From NCBI RefSeq assembly GCF_019112545.1, contig NW_025064890.1, positions 49,454 through 113,453 on the forward strand: a stretch of 64,000 bases of DNA, written 5' to 3'. This document shows positions 24,601 through 36,047 of the stretch, one piece after another. The notes below the pieces were generated by a model. The model was not told where the DNA came from, ran no database searches, and was given only the letters and a program-made list of their open reading frames with translations. The translations under genes were made by a program, and so were the position numbers. This DNA is from Guyanagaster necrorhizus (lineage: Eukaryota; Basidiomycota; Agaricomycetes; Agaricales; Physalacriaceae). Positions within the stretch are counted from its first letter, which is position 1. Each line of letters opens with the position of its first letter.

Positions 24601-25385
24601 GCGGTTTCGTCGCCATTGCTCTCGGGGAGGAGAACGGCTATATATCTTCAACGCGCGTCTTGATATTTCCATTCTCGCACCCATGGCAGCATTGGTGCAT
24701 TTAGTACGTGTTTGACTCTATCACAGGCCGAACGTGTTGAATAAAGGCATGTCCATATCCCGCAGCGCCTCGATATGGTTTAGCCCACCTCATGTATATT
24801 TCATGGGATATCAGTATCAATCCGAAACTTGATTGAGTATTCAACCTCACACCGACATTCCGGCAGAACCGGTTTCTATGTCTTCTACGGCTATCACACC
24901 TCATACCGGCGCCTTTACCGAGGACGTTGCGTTGACGAGCTGTCTTTTTTAAGACGAAAGGTCTAAATTTAAATAATTTAGAATTCAGTGATATCTGGTC
25001 CGATGACCAGCGTCTTCGACGAACATCCGCTTACGATGGAGTCTAGGCTTGGAATATCATTGAAGCTATATATTCGTCATGATAGTGGCTGAGATGCGTG
25101 TGGGGTCGGTGCGTCTGTTTACCACATAAATGACCATGCTAATCGAGGTCAGGATCCTCGTCCTTGCTTGCTTCCCATCCTGTTGGTCCTCCACTTCGTA
25201 CTCCGATAATATCCATAGGCCTGTTGATGGACGAGGATGCCATATCGTTAGCCAAGGATCTGTATGTCTGATCTTCTGCCGCTGTTGAGTTGCCTTGGAT
25301 AATGTGTTTATCAGGCAAGCTTTCAAGGTTAACTTCTAGTTGTTGATCAACTTTGCTGCATCAGTATCAATGAAACCGACTCTAG
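21635..25385. other. Gene-poor region
   Basis: 3.75 kb with no frame I can attach to a family. Short open frames on both strands have poor composition and no consistent splice signals. The end probably contains the first exon and promoter of the DUF6533 gene. It could be decayed transposon or gene sequence, but I see no terminal repeats. Confidence 0.45.
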
Positions 25386-26869
25386 TGGTATTATGTGGCT
25401 TCATGCACAATCATCTTCTTCGATTACTTTCTCACCTTAAGTGACGAGATTGAGTTCGCCTGGAAAGAGAGGAAGGGGCCTGGTATGATTCGCCTCTAAT
25501 ATGTCTTTCATCTTGTACTCATCGTCTCGAAGTATTCTATCTGTTTTTACTAGTGAGTTAGTGTTCGTGCTATGTGCTATTTTATCATTGACGATGCTCT
25601 TGGATGTGAAGAATCGCTACTGTGCTATGTCCTTTTGCGTCATCACTTTATTCGGTGAGTGATAGGGCGTCTCAAACGTTCTCGGTTATTGAACGACTGT
25701 AGCCTATTTTTCGCCATTGTGGACTTTCGAAGTGCGTGTAATCTGATGACTGTCTGGGCTTGGGACTGAACGTAAGTGATTGACAGATGTAAGCTTCTCT
25801 CTTGCGAGGAAACGTATTTCTTATTCGATAACACTATCAGCTGTAATCGATTTGCCATCGTCGAATGGTTGCAAGCCCTACTCGCCGCCATCCCAGCAGA
25901 GATAGTACTACTAATCCGGTACGAGCCTTTCCCCGGCTGCCCAATGTTCAAGGTCGCTGACTGAACATTTGTAAGGGTTTATGCCTTGACCGGAAGCAGA
26001 AAGCTATATATCGTACTTCTCAGCCTCCTGCCCATTACTCAATGTATCACTGTAATTTACGCCATGGCCCAACACGGGCAAAATAACGGTAGGGCATCAG
26101 CTAGCAATCACACCATGGTGCTTCCGCTAATTAATTAACTCTAATAGCCCTTCCCTTGCCGGACTTATCAGCGCAGTCTTATGGAATTGATCCATTTCAT
26201 GGTAGGCAAGCGTCTATCGATCTGCATGTATATATACTATTTACCGACCCATTCTAGTCTGCATATTATTTTCCGATCCAGTAATGTACGTTAACGATCA
26301 CCTGGCTCGACGAAAAGCCTCATCAAAACATAGGGACACGCTTTATCTGGCAGGGTCTATTCTTTTCGACAGTATAGTTTTTATTATCACTCTACAAGTC
26401 ACTATTCAGTATCACAAGATAATTCCTAGAGCTCTCCTTCTCCAAAGAATTCAGCGAGACGGAACGTTGTACTTTGGCATCATACTCACCGGAAATGCCC
26501 TCTGGATGCTTTTTTCCCTGTGTAGTCGGGTAAGCCACCCTATAACTGATAGCATTCACCTGCCTTGCCGACGAGCCATCAGCCCGGTTTGAAATTGATC
26601 AATGCCCAGTGTGTGCTCTTTATTAATTTTCCTGATCTTTCAAGACGGTTGATGGATATCTAGACCCAGTATGATGTAAGTAACCGAATTTCAACTTCAA
26701 ATCCGAAATTCAATCTATTCTGTGCAGACTTACGTCTGTTATGATCAGTCGTTTGACGCTTTCATTACGACGCGTGAGCCATGAACGTTATTCTGCTTGG
26801 AGCTTCAAAGCTTTCGAGTTTAGTGACACATTGCCACGCAACGAATCGACGGGGGCAGGAGTATCTTGA
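25386..26869 (+). CDS. DUF6533-type multi-pass membrane protein (first exon not found)
   Basis: Eight or more short exons can be read by matching the family pattern. In order they encode VASCTIIFFDYFLTLSDEIE, then FAWKERKGP, VFYLFLLNRYCAMSF, AYFSPLWTFE, a TM segment ending WLQALLAAIPAEIVLLIR, VYALTGSRKLYIVLLSLLP, ALPLPDLSAQSYGIDPFH, CILFSDPVMYVNDHLA, a TM pair around LLQRIQRDGTLYFGIILTG, and the tail MILTSVMISRLTLSLRR ending at TGA 26867-26869. This layout (YDYLLTL-E, NRY, RVYAL, RDGxxYF, SRL-LNLR) is typical of the large DUF6533 family in basidiomycetes, whose function is unknown. Several exon joins and the ATG exon are uncertain. Convergent with the dehydrogenase gene. Confidence 0.65.
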
Positions 26870-27006
26870 CTCGGAAGTAAACTTCGAGTACAAGCAAATA
26901 TGCGACAGGTGTCATCGTTAAAAGTAACAGTTTCGATTGAGGGCTCGTGTGATACCACTACAATGTTATTGAATTCATGCCCTGTGGGGTCTTCTATTCT
27001 ACAGCT

Positions 27007-28661
27007 TCAAGTCGTGGTTATCTTCGAATCAGTTCGTAAATCCGCCCTGGTAAGGAGATGAGATCCGTATTCGTAGTTTAAACCTAGGGAAACGCACTTG
27101 AGAACATGTCGGTACTTGACTTTATTTGCCTTGACGCGCTTCACGCATTCCCCGACTTCGGACACTGGGAAGGGAGACATCATGTGAGGAAGCAGTCCGC
27201 ATTCCTGTCATAAAACGCACTAGGCCTGATGTCAATCCAGCTCTTAACACCTTTCTCTACTGCGAGATTGAGCATCTGAATGGATTCCTTCTTGCTCCCT
27301 ATGTGTGAACCACTCAAGGCACATCCATTAGTAATAAAGCCTGAAAATCGTCAGTTTTGCTGGGGTATGGGATCAGAACGAGGAGATACTGACTAGCTCC
27401 CCGGAGATCAGGTAATTTCTCATCGGGTAAAGCAACCATAACGAGCTTTCCATGGACAATGAGTGTCTGTAAGAGCTTCGTTAATGGAATTCCATGAGAG
27501 ACGTCAGCCGTGCACTAAAGATACGATAGTAAGTTTGAGTACGGTGGAGGCGGTGTCTCGTGCGTACTATGATGAGATCCAAGGTCATCTCCATGTTCTC
27601 TAACGCGTCGGGTTCGCGAGTTACGACAAATTTATCCGCGCCCATCTCGATGGCATCGGCCTGATAGAACGAGTTAATAATCAATGCTACCAAAGGGTTC
27701 AGACTCGGACATTCACCTTCTTCCCTGTGCTGCTGCTGAAAACAGTGACCTCAGCTCCCAAAGCTTTGGCGAACTGAATCGCATAGTGGCCCAGCCCGCC
27801 GACTCCAACAATGCCAACTTTCTTGCCGGGACTGAGAAAACATTCAGCTCAGGTTTGACGAAACGTTTTGCGGTAAAGTCATACCCAGTGCCATTACGAA
27901 CCAATGGGCTGAAGACTGTGAGTCCAGCACACAGCATGGGTGCAGCCTGCTCCGAGGAAAGTTTTTCGGGTATTGGGAACACATAACGTTCGGAAACGCG
28001 GATAGCAGTCGAGTAGCCGCCGTATGCCATGTCTCCGTTGGGGTATTTGGCATTATATCTGGGTACATATTATGAGAATTTGAAAGTAAGGATGAACCAT
28101 CCACGAACGTGTCAACCAAATGACGACAATAGTTTTCGTTGTCGTTTTTGCAGTTGGCGCATTTGTTGCAAGACCAAACTTGAGCACTATGAAGTTATTA
28201 TTTAATGAAGATTGGAGGATGCTAAACACGCACCCAACACCAACACGGTCACCTGGTTTGAATTCCTTCACTTTGGCTCCAACGCGAACGACCTGGCCAA
28301 CGATTTCATGGCCTGGGATGACAGGAAGCATGGGCTTGCCCCATCCGCCTGTGATAGTGTGGAGCTGAGAACGCGTCAATTACTGAGAAGTTTCGCTGAA
28401 CGGTGTTCCTCTTACATCGCTACCGCAAATACCACCTGAGGGGTGTTTTTCATCACTTGTGAATCACGACAAACGAACAAAACATACAGAAGTCAATTTT
28501 GATATCCAGGTCTTCCTCGTCAAAAGCCTTGGGGGTAAAGTCAATGATCTTGAATTCCGTCCATTTGGAAGTGTCGTGAACGCTACAAAGAAGGTCAAAA
28601 GACGCAAAACGGAGCAGAGAATGGAGACGGACGCGTATCCTTTCCATTGTAATTCAGACAT
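27007..28661 (-). CDS. Zinc-dependent alcohol dehydrogenase (cinnamyl-alcohol-dehydrogenase-like)
   Basis: NADP-type medium-chain dehydrogenase that reduces aldehydes to alcohols; cinnamyl alcohol dehydrogenase/ADH6 class. About ten exons join as [55 protein letters not shown], then the structural zinc loop [15 protein letters not shown] (C-x2-C-x2-C-x7-C). The substrate region [12 protein letters not shown] follows, then the Rossmann loop [20 protein letters not shown], and [14 protein letters not shown] and [11 protein letters not shown] near the end. Catalytic zinc ligands (Cys in DFCGICGSD, His-Glu in GHE) are present. The start was chosen because ATG 28661 yields the conserved WKGYAVHDT after splicing at GC|GTCC. 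The stop TGA is at 27007-27009. No lesions seen. Confidence 0.88.
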
Positions 28662-29128
28662 TGTGGTTATAGTTGAAGTGAGAGTTGCGCCGGTGGGGGG
28701 ACGCAGTATTTATTGAATTTAGTCGCTATCTTGAGGAAAAACGTCATGGCGGTGTCATGGACGATCGGGAAAAAAATTTTGCCACAATAACAATCCATGA
28801 CATTTCCTTTGACATTATTTTTGCCACCTTTGCTGAGACTGTGTGCCCCAGAACGCGTCTCTAATTAGTTTCGAGAGATAAGCTTCAGATGCAACTCTGA
28901 GCAGTGACTGTTTCTGAGGTAGCCAGTTAATCGCAAAAGGTATGTAGCTCCTTCTATCAAATGAATAAATCAGTCTCAGTAGAACCCACAATAGGCTAGT
29001 ACATACGTCGTACATCCTTGGATGGGTGGGGCGCATGTTGTTGATGGCACTAAAGACACCGTCGCGCTGACTTCTCTTGATCCTCATTCCCGTCTTTGCT
29101 TCACATTTCGCCGCCAGCCTCAGCAAAA
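28662..29128. other. Divergent intergenic spacer
   Basis: Promoter region between the dehydrogenase gene (-) and the unassigned gene (+). No other feature is supported. Confidence 0.45.
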
Positions 29129-30095
29129 ATGGCATTTGTCTGGAGCGATGATTTGGTAACTTCAGAGTCCCGGCAAGCGCTGTTTCTTCTGATTTTGTTC
29201 GGCGTCAGTAATCGGCTTATTAGGCACATCATTGTGTTTTCAGGGCCTTTCCTTTGTTTACCCTCACAGAAACATGTAAGTCGATGATTCATTTGGCTCT
29301 CTCATGAAATCCTTCATCTCTTCCATATTCCAGGCCAAAGTCTCATCCTACGTACGTCTTGCCCCTTCGTCTTCAACGCCACACTGCCTTGCATACAGCA
29401 GCGATACAGTGGATCGTCATTCCAACTCTCCGTACAAGCGGCCTAAAGGAAGGGACAAGAAGATCTACGCCAAGACTAAGAGAAGGTCACACAAATCTCG
29501 AGTAATTCAAGGAGATGACACTTTGGCTGGTACCCAAGCTCCCCTACATTTGGCATCTGCCAACTCCCGTGGCGACTCCCTGGTTTCCGCAGACGATGAC
29601 TCTTCTGGCTCTTGGTATAGTATCTACGATGGTGATGTCCCCCTAGTCGCTCGATCTGGTGTCTGCAGCGGCAACACGTATTACTATCCATCTGAAGAAT
29701 CGACAGGTGTCCTGCCCGCGACAGAAGGAGCTCCTCGGCACAACTACGACGCAAATGACTTGTCCCTAGATGGCCTCCAACACCGGTATGCCGAAACTGA
29801 AGTTGGCTTTCGGGCATTTGCTGATCTTCGCAGTCTATTAGAAAAAATGGATATGTGGATCGCCAGCTACTCACAAAGAACCACATTCTCTGGGGGATAC
29901 ACTGATGCCAGCAATGATCTTCAGCGGGACGATGCTGTGTTTCCTCTGCTTGGGTACTATTCGACGGTCGGGAACGCCTTTCAGCCCAACTTGGAAGCTC
30001 GAGGGGATGGAGAGCCTTTGTCTCCCATCACAGATGCCGAGCGTAGCGAAGCCTATACTGCGTGGGAAGACGAGTTCTGTGTCTATGATCAGTGA
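29129..30095 (+). CDS. Unassigned protein
   Basis: Exons 29129-29275 and 29334-30095, joined in phase 0 by a consensus GTAAGT...CAG intron, give about 302 aa. The first exon encodes a hydrophobic stretch (ALFLLILFGV and HIIVFSGPFLCL). The second encodes a Lys/Arg-rich patch (KRPKGRDKKIYAKTKRRS) and then an acidic, Tyr/Ser-rich region ending EDEFCVYDQ. An alternative is a single-exon form from the ATG at 29304, which would drop the hydrophobic part. No family is recognised. Confidence 0.5.
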
Positions 30096-30796
30096 GTTCT
30101 GAGCGTTGGGAGAGGTTTCCTTGAGGCTGATGTGGCAGTAGTCACCAAGGACGCTTTATGTTTGATGGAGACGTTGAGCCGGAAGCCCGTTCTGAGGCGA
30201 CGTGGCCCGACTCGTGTACATTGTAAATTTTATCAGAAAATGGTGATACCATCCGTCATTAGATATAATAAGTACAGTAATACATACTAGTCATACTGTG
30301 GACGACAAGGTGCCGCGAAATCTTCCTACATTTGATGCTGAGCAAAAGGTGCGCGCTATAGCAGGGACTAGTAAATCACGGCGGCCCGACTACAAATCTC
30401 CGAACATGATCGACCTCCTGAAATCGAGCGCGTCCAGTACTGGAAGTCAATTTATTTGCTCCTAGGCAATGTTCGAACGACAAAGTTAGCAGCCCCCAAA
30501 AGCGAAGAATAGCAGGCATTCTTCTCAGACAATACTTTGTGCTGGTAGAGCTACGCGGAAAGAGGGCATTGACTGTAGAACAAGGCGGAATAATTCATCT
30601 GGAACGTTTAGGAAAATCTTAATATAAATTCAACAGGAGTTGGCAATTCTAGAATTTGCAGGTCTAAAAGGGGCCTACATAAGTAATATGAATGGGCAGA
30701 GTACTGCTTGTTGCTCGTTGCTCGGCGCCATCACGCACACCAAAAGTAAGCAGCAAGCTTTTTGTTGCGAGACGACGAGACTGACGGCTCTGAAGA
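30096..30796. other. Intergenic region
   Basis: 3' flank of the unassigned gene and promoter of the DUF6914-like gene. Nothing else is supported. Confidence 0.5.
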
Positions 30797-31315
30797 ATGC
30801 ACTCGAACATCTACATTGCACTGTACAACACCGAAGACGGCGAAGGAAAATATCACTGGGCACTGATCATTCGTGACCCGGAGCACAAGCTCAGCGAGCC
30901 GCTGTGCGTGTACCAAATTGTAAAAAAGAAGAAATGGGAGACGAACCATGATGGCGGGGCACGATTGTCGGCGCCGCTGTTGTGTTTAATCGAGATGCCG
31001 TCTCTGGAGACGAATCCGAAGGAGGTGGACGCGTTTATCCGACAGCAGCCGGCGGGGCAAGGTAGCTCTGCATTGCTGCGGGGCCAGAAGGGATGGAGCA
31101 GTGCGCACTGGGTGATCCGGACGCTTGAGGGTATGGCGGAGCTGCGGTGGTTCGAAGAATCGGTGGGGGACCACGCCGACTTTTACGACTACATTGCGAA
31201 TGTGAAGGGAAAGAACTACGAGCAGGGTGTTGCTGCCGGGCCGGAGTTTGCGCATGTATATGGGGCACACATGGGCATCACAGTGGACGGGATCCGAGTG
31301 CTCGATACGATGTAG
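30797..31315 (+). CDS. DUF6914-like protein
   Basis: Single exon, 172 aa, from the ATG at 30797. It begins NIYIALYNTEDGEGKYHWAL, followed by VYQIVKKKKWET, a pattern seen in a family of small fungal proteins in which a His-Trp-Ala motif follows the first strand. The middle has SAHWVIRTLEGMAELRWF and the end AHVYGAHMGITVDGIRVL. The assignment to DUF6914 is from memory of the pattern and is not firm. The biochemical role is unknown. GC-rich at third codon positions, unlike the flanks. Confidence 0.55.
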   Translation: MHSNIYIALYNTEDGEGKYHWALIIRDPEHKLSEPLCVYQIVKKKKWETNHDGGARLSAPLLCLIEMPSLETNPKEVDAFIRQQPAGQGSSALLRGQKGWSSAHWVIRTLEGMAELRWFEESVGDHADFYDYIANVKGKNYEQGVAAGPEFAHVYGAHMGITVDGIRVLDTM

Positions 31316-31844
31316 ACCACATGACTGGTGTGTAATAAACTTGATGTCTATCTCCACGCTATGGCGGCAGCTGGAAGGGAAAGAGAGAATGCTACAGCGG
31401 ACATTCGCAAGTGCAGGGTCATCGATAAAGTGGTGGTTGAGCAGCACCTATGTGGTGCGAGAAGAGAGTGGATGAAGATTGTAAGGAGGCAGAGGAATAT
31501 CGTCTGGGACTGGAAGACGAAGGGCGATATCAAGAAGAGGCTGAATTTGACGAGGCAGGACATGCTCACGACCGGGGATGGAAGTTGTCGTACAGGTGAA
31601 GATGTCGTCTGCTGCCATCGATGCTGCGGGGATGAGGGCGTCTACGATACCGAGTACAGGGCTGCCTCCGTCCCTTCCAACGATGATTCTTGTGATACCG
31701 AACGCGATTGCAATGTTTTCGTGTTCACCGAGACAGGGTACCAGAAGGAGTATTGTGGTCTGAATCGAACCAAGGGGCGTCGAAAGGCGGAGGACACGGC
31801 CAAGTGACGTCATTATACAGGTCTGATCCCTTACCACCACAACA
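31316..31844. other. Intergenic region with overlapping open frames
   Basis: Open frames exist on both strands (plus 31328-31807, minus 31448-31840), but neither matches a family and they exclude each other. The minus frame has a short hydrophobic, protein-like run (GITRIIVGRDGGSPVLGIV). The last part is the PMP3 promoter. Confidence 0.4.
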
Positions 31845-32203
31845 ATGCCCTCCTCTTCTGCTGATGTATGCCTCTACTTTGTCGCAATGTATGTATGTTT
31901 TCCTTTATCATCATAAATACATCCATTTCTTCAACTCTTTTCCCCAGCATCGTACCTCCCGTGCCCGTGCTGATTAGTATGTTGCACCCTGCTATCGTGA
32001 ACATCATTGACCGTGCTCGTGCTCGTGCGCGTGCTCAGAACGAGGCTGCGCTGCCGATTTCTGGATCAACATTGCACTGTGTGTGCTAGGGTGGATTCCG
32101 GGTGTTATCCATGCTTGGTGAGTGCGAGCGACGCCTGCAGGATCCGTCACGAGTTCACACGGCCAGCAGGTATATCATTTCCAAGAGTGAAGGTGCTATG
32201 TAA
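31845..32203 (+). CDS. PMP3: PMP3/UPF0057 small plasma-membrane proteolipid
   Basis: Two-TM proteolipid of the plasma membrane that in yeast affects membrane potential and salt tolerance. Four tiny exons (31845-31888, 31948-31976, 32039-32117, 32170-32203) add up to 186 nt, giving 61 aa with every phase matching. The product starts MPSSSADVCLYFVAIIVPPV, continues with LIKRGCAADFWINIALCVLG and WIPGVIHAWYIISKSEGAM. The second exon is only 29 nt. All introns follow GT-AG. The last acceptor is a tandem CAGCAG. The match to the family pattern (PPVAV, KRGC, DFWINI, LGWIPGVIHA) is strong over the whole length. Confidence 0.92.
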
Positions 32204-32264
32204 ACTGATGTATTGTAAATAATAAAAATAATTCTGAAAATAATCTTCCTTTACTTTGTTCAGG

Positions 32265-33371
32265 ATGGAATCGCTTCTACGATGGTCAATTGAACACTCT
32301 GGCCCTTCCGTCGGTGCTCCCCAGCCAAGAACAGACCTCGACGCTGGTGTCATTGATCTCATTCTCGGCAAGTCCGATGCTGAGCTCATGAAGGAGGACC
32401 TCGCAGTGGCCTCAGATCCACACCACTCGGAAGACGCCAGGGTAGACGCCCTTGATCACCTCGAGATGGTCCGTCTCTTTCTCTTCCACACACATCCCCG
32501 TGCTCACCTGTACCCAGCTAATAGAACAAATCGACAATGCCAACAGTACGCGCTGCTTTTCCTTCCTTCAATCTTCCAAGCCTAACCCAGGCCAGATCTC
32601 GAGCAACTGGAAATGTGGCAGCCACTGCACTCGCTGCTCACCTCTCCCGACTCGACAGACGTGATCGTCTTGCAGGCCCTATGGGTCATCGGCACTGCCC
32701 TCCAGAACAACCCCGCCGCTCAGCAAACGGTATGTCCAGTCTCGTCCCAGGCAAATCTAACACTTCCACAGTACCTCTCATCCAATCCCCTCCCGACCTT
32801 GACCGCCTTTCTCGTCCCTGCAAATTCTTCACCACAGATCAGGAGCAAGGCCCTCTACGCCCTCTCAGGCCTCCTCAAGCACAATGCTCCTGCAGTAAAA
32901 GCCCTCGCATCCGACGCCTGGCTCAAGTTGCGCGCCGCACTTGCCGATCCAGAGATCACCGTTCGGAGAAAGGCCGTCTTTTTGTTGAATACCCTTCTCA
33001 CCCCGAATGAAACCACGGTACAAGCCGGGCCTGTGCATCCCAACTCCCATGCCCCCAATCTTGTTGACCCAAGTCGAGCAGAAACATCCTCTGTGGCCCG
33101 CCGCCCCATGGAGGAGCAAGGTATCTTTGCCGCTGTCGTTGGCGCGCTCGTAGACCCGCTGCCGTATGGCGAGGACGGAGACGTCTTGGAGCCTGATCTC
33201 GATTTTGAGGAAAAGAGCATCAGGCTCCTCTGGACGTACATGGTCGCCTGCGATGGTGTCTTGGATCCGGAACAAAAGAAAAAACTCGCACAGTGGGTTG
33301 CCAGCCGCACCGCCGACAGGTGGGCCTTTAGTCACGACGAGTTTAGCCTATTTGAAGCTGCATTGCACTAG
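32265..33371 (+). CDS. FES1: Hsp70 nucleotide exchange factor FES1 (HspBP1 type)
   Basis: Armadillo-type exchange factor that releases ADP from cytosolic Hsp70 and helps misfolded-protein degradation. Exon 1 encodes MESLLRWSIEHSGP, the Fes1 N-terminal signature. It is followed by ARVDALDHLEM, then LIEQIDNAN joined to NLEQLEMWQPL, VLQALWVIGTALQNNPAAQQ, RSKALYALSGLLKHNAPAV and EKSIRLLWTYM. About 320 aa in four exons. Start ATG 32265. The acceptor of exon 3 is placed at GCCAG/ATCTCGAG because only that keeps NLEQL in frame. The stop TAG (33369-33371) touches the stop of the convergent IKS1 gene. Confidence 0.9.
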
Positions 33372-35821
33372 CTACACATTACAACATATGTCACTACTGC
33401 GTCCTAATTTAACAACCAATATGTGAAGCATTCCAAATACGATCGATACCCACAGCCCTTCAAACCATGTATCTACCACGGCAAGAATCAATACAATGAT
33501 AGACAGCCCAGTCCGCAAGTGCCCATCGGGGCACATAGTCGCAACATCCAGCACCTTGGCGACGAGGATGCACGACTTGGCTGACCTCACGAAAAGCGTC
33601 ATTTTCAGCCGCTTTATTGGCACCACCGTCATCGCCGGTGCTGCCTCGTCATGCCCATCATCTGGCGCAGGTAGACCCAGTAGAGGCACTTTTTCCTCTT
33701 CGCCTTCGCTATTCAGGACTGCAGCTTCGCCGACAACGTTCGTCGTCTCTTCCGCGGTAGGTTCCGGACTTGGTCTTCGTACCATCTGCATCAAAGACGT
33801 CGATGCTGTCCGTGTACGCCGCGGCTCTTTGACTGCATCCAGCTGTGACGAATGAGCTTCCCACTTTTAAAGCATAAGGAGTGACTCACTCCGCCTTCTC
33901 GAATTGCAGTCAGAACCCGCTCGCAGGACGGCCGTGCAGATGGATTGGGATTCAGCAGTGTTTCTAGCAGAACAGTGTACGCTCGTGATAGCTTGCGGCC
34001 CTCGAATGCCGCAACCTGCGCTGCTGTTCTTTTGAATCTGGAAGCACGCTTGATGAATTATAAAGTTACACTTTACAAACGCAACTTGCCCTGGATAGTT
34101 CAACACTTCTTGCTCCAGCCGATCCATTTTGTCACCTTCTGCAAGAGAATTCAGCATTGTCTCGCTCGCATCGCCAGCCGCAGCGTAATGATAGGGTAAT
34201 TTGAAGAAGAGTAGCTTGTGTAGGATCATGCCAAGTGACCACATATCGGATTTCGAGTCTACCTGGCGGAGAAGACCCGTCTGAGGCGATGGCAAGGATT
34301 CAGGAGACGTATATTCCAGTCTGAGGGTTCTTTTAGTGATGAATAGCTCCATAACGAGCTGGACCCACGTTCCAGTATTTCCCGAGCGTACTTGGGACGT
34401 GTTCACCATGTCGCGGGACGTACCAAAGTCAGATAACATGGCTCGCGGTCTAGTAATGGTTCGGTACCCAGATTTAAGAAGAGAAGATGATCGTACATTA
34501 GCTTTCCTTCATCCCATGTTAGTAGCACGTTGCCAGGCTTGAGGTCCAGGTGCAATATAGACTTGTCATGCTGAACAGATTGAGACGGATCCTTGCCCAG
34601 GCGATGGCCACTTTACCAGAAAAGACAATCCCTCTACGACGTCTGTAAAGATGCTTTTTACTTCCTCTGGACTGAGGAGATGCACTGCAGTCCACGTTTG
34701 CGTCCCCTGACGCGCTTGTCCATTCATACGTTGTCTGAGCTGCTCCTTTTCCTCTGGTGAGGCGCGCTGGAATGCCCTGTATGCACGAATCCTTGCTGAA
34801 CGCGAGTTAATGTTTGACGTTGCACCATTACCATTCAAGGCGCCATTGGGGTTGATGTGGATGTGTCGAGTCTCGCGTCCAAGACGCTCATCGATAAAGT
34901 CGTCGAGGCTAGTGTGGATTCAAACGGATGCATCAGTGGGTGAAACTATGCCCACCTTCCACCTTCAGCCCATTGCATGAGAATGCTAGCCCACGGTAAG
35001 TTAAAGGAACAGGAAATGGACGTCGAAGCTCAACTGTAACGTGGGAACCCGGGGACCGAACGAAGAGAATTGAGCGCTTTCGAGCCAGGAGTGGCTGAAA
35101 GAAGATGGAGGAGTTACCGGTTGAAAAAAAAAGAAAAAGAAAAGAAGGGTGGAGGAACGTACTGGTACGTTATGATATTGGGATGATGAAGCCGCTCAAG
35201 TAGGCGAACCTGGTGGAAATGAGTTACATAGATTTTGGGATGAGAAGCGGCTAACTTCACGAAGGATATTTAACAGGTACGAGTGAGATTGCCCGACTGC
35301 AACTTTTTTGACGGCAAAATGACCTAGTGGATTTCCGTCCAGGACATGCTGTGAAAGGGTTGGTCACAAAAGTCAAGTCAGAGCTGGAGTGATACCTGAC
35401 AAAGGTATACGCTTCCATTTGCGCCCATCCCTAGCTTGCTCTCTTCGGTAAAGAAGGCCTTGAAATATCCATTTGCAAGGGCCTCTGCAGAGAAACCGCT
35501 GGCACCGTCGTCAGCCTCCATAGGCGGCGGCGTTGACGGCCTCGACCATGTATCATTCACGATGGACAGCAAGTGAAAATAATTCGATGCACGAGAATGA
35601 AACTCGGGGTCCGGTTCATCCTGGGACTCTGGTGGCAGCGGTCTCTTGCAATACGGACAGCCAGATCTCGGACGAGCTTGCGAGGACTGTCGGATAGCCA
35701 GAGCATGACTAGTGGGATTGTAGAGTACGACTTGGTTGGATGCGTGGAAGATGGCTTGCCAGGTAGGATCTGGGGGTACGAGTGCTGCGGTCTCGTCAAT
35801 GTCCTCGTCGTCGTCGAACAT
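33372..35821 (-). CDS. IKS1: IKS1-type serine/threonine protein kinase
   Basis: Protein kinase of the fungal Iks1 family, with a C-terminal hydrophobic tail. Starting at ATG 35821 (MFDDDEDIDETAALVPPDPT), a zinc-like motif CPYCKRPLP is seen. The kinase domain follows: glycine loop LGMGANGSVYLCQ, ATP lysine in HFAVKKVAVG, RLLERLHHPNIITYQHSWLE, catalytic loop HLDLKPGNVLL, metal site LSDFGTS, then YTSPESLPSP and SDMWSLGMILHKLLFF. It has Leu in place of Arg before the catalytic Asp (HLD, non-RD), as I recall for this family. A long insert lies between the hinge (LMQWAEGGSLDDFI) and the catalytic loop. The end has hydrophobic segments (GLSIIVLILAVVDTW, VSIVFGMLHILVV) that may span a membrane. About nine introns. 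Confidence 0.88.
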
Positions 35822-36047
35822 GGTGCTCGCGTAGCTAATTGGACGGCACCACCTCGTGGATGTCCAATGACGCAACGAACATGTCTATATTCGGATATAC
35901 ATCACGGTACCGAGCATTTGTCAGATTTTAGTTACTCTGACTACTGGTTCCATCATCCTGTTACTCTTAACAGCTTACTTCGGTCGTGAGTCCCGTTTTT
36001 CTTCGATTTTGTTGTTGTCATCCCTTCCTGAAGAACCCAACAGCTGT

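Noticed and set aside
31328..31807. 160-codon plus-strand frame downstream of the DUF6914-like gene
   Set aside because: It overlaps an equally long minus-strand frame and neither resembles a known protein; no coding call was made.
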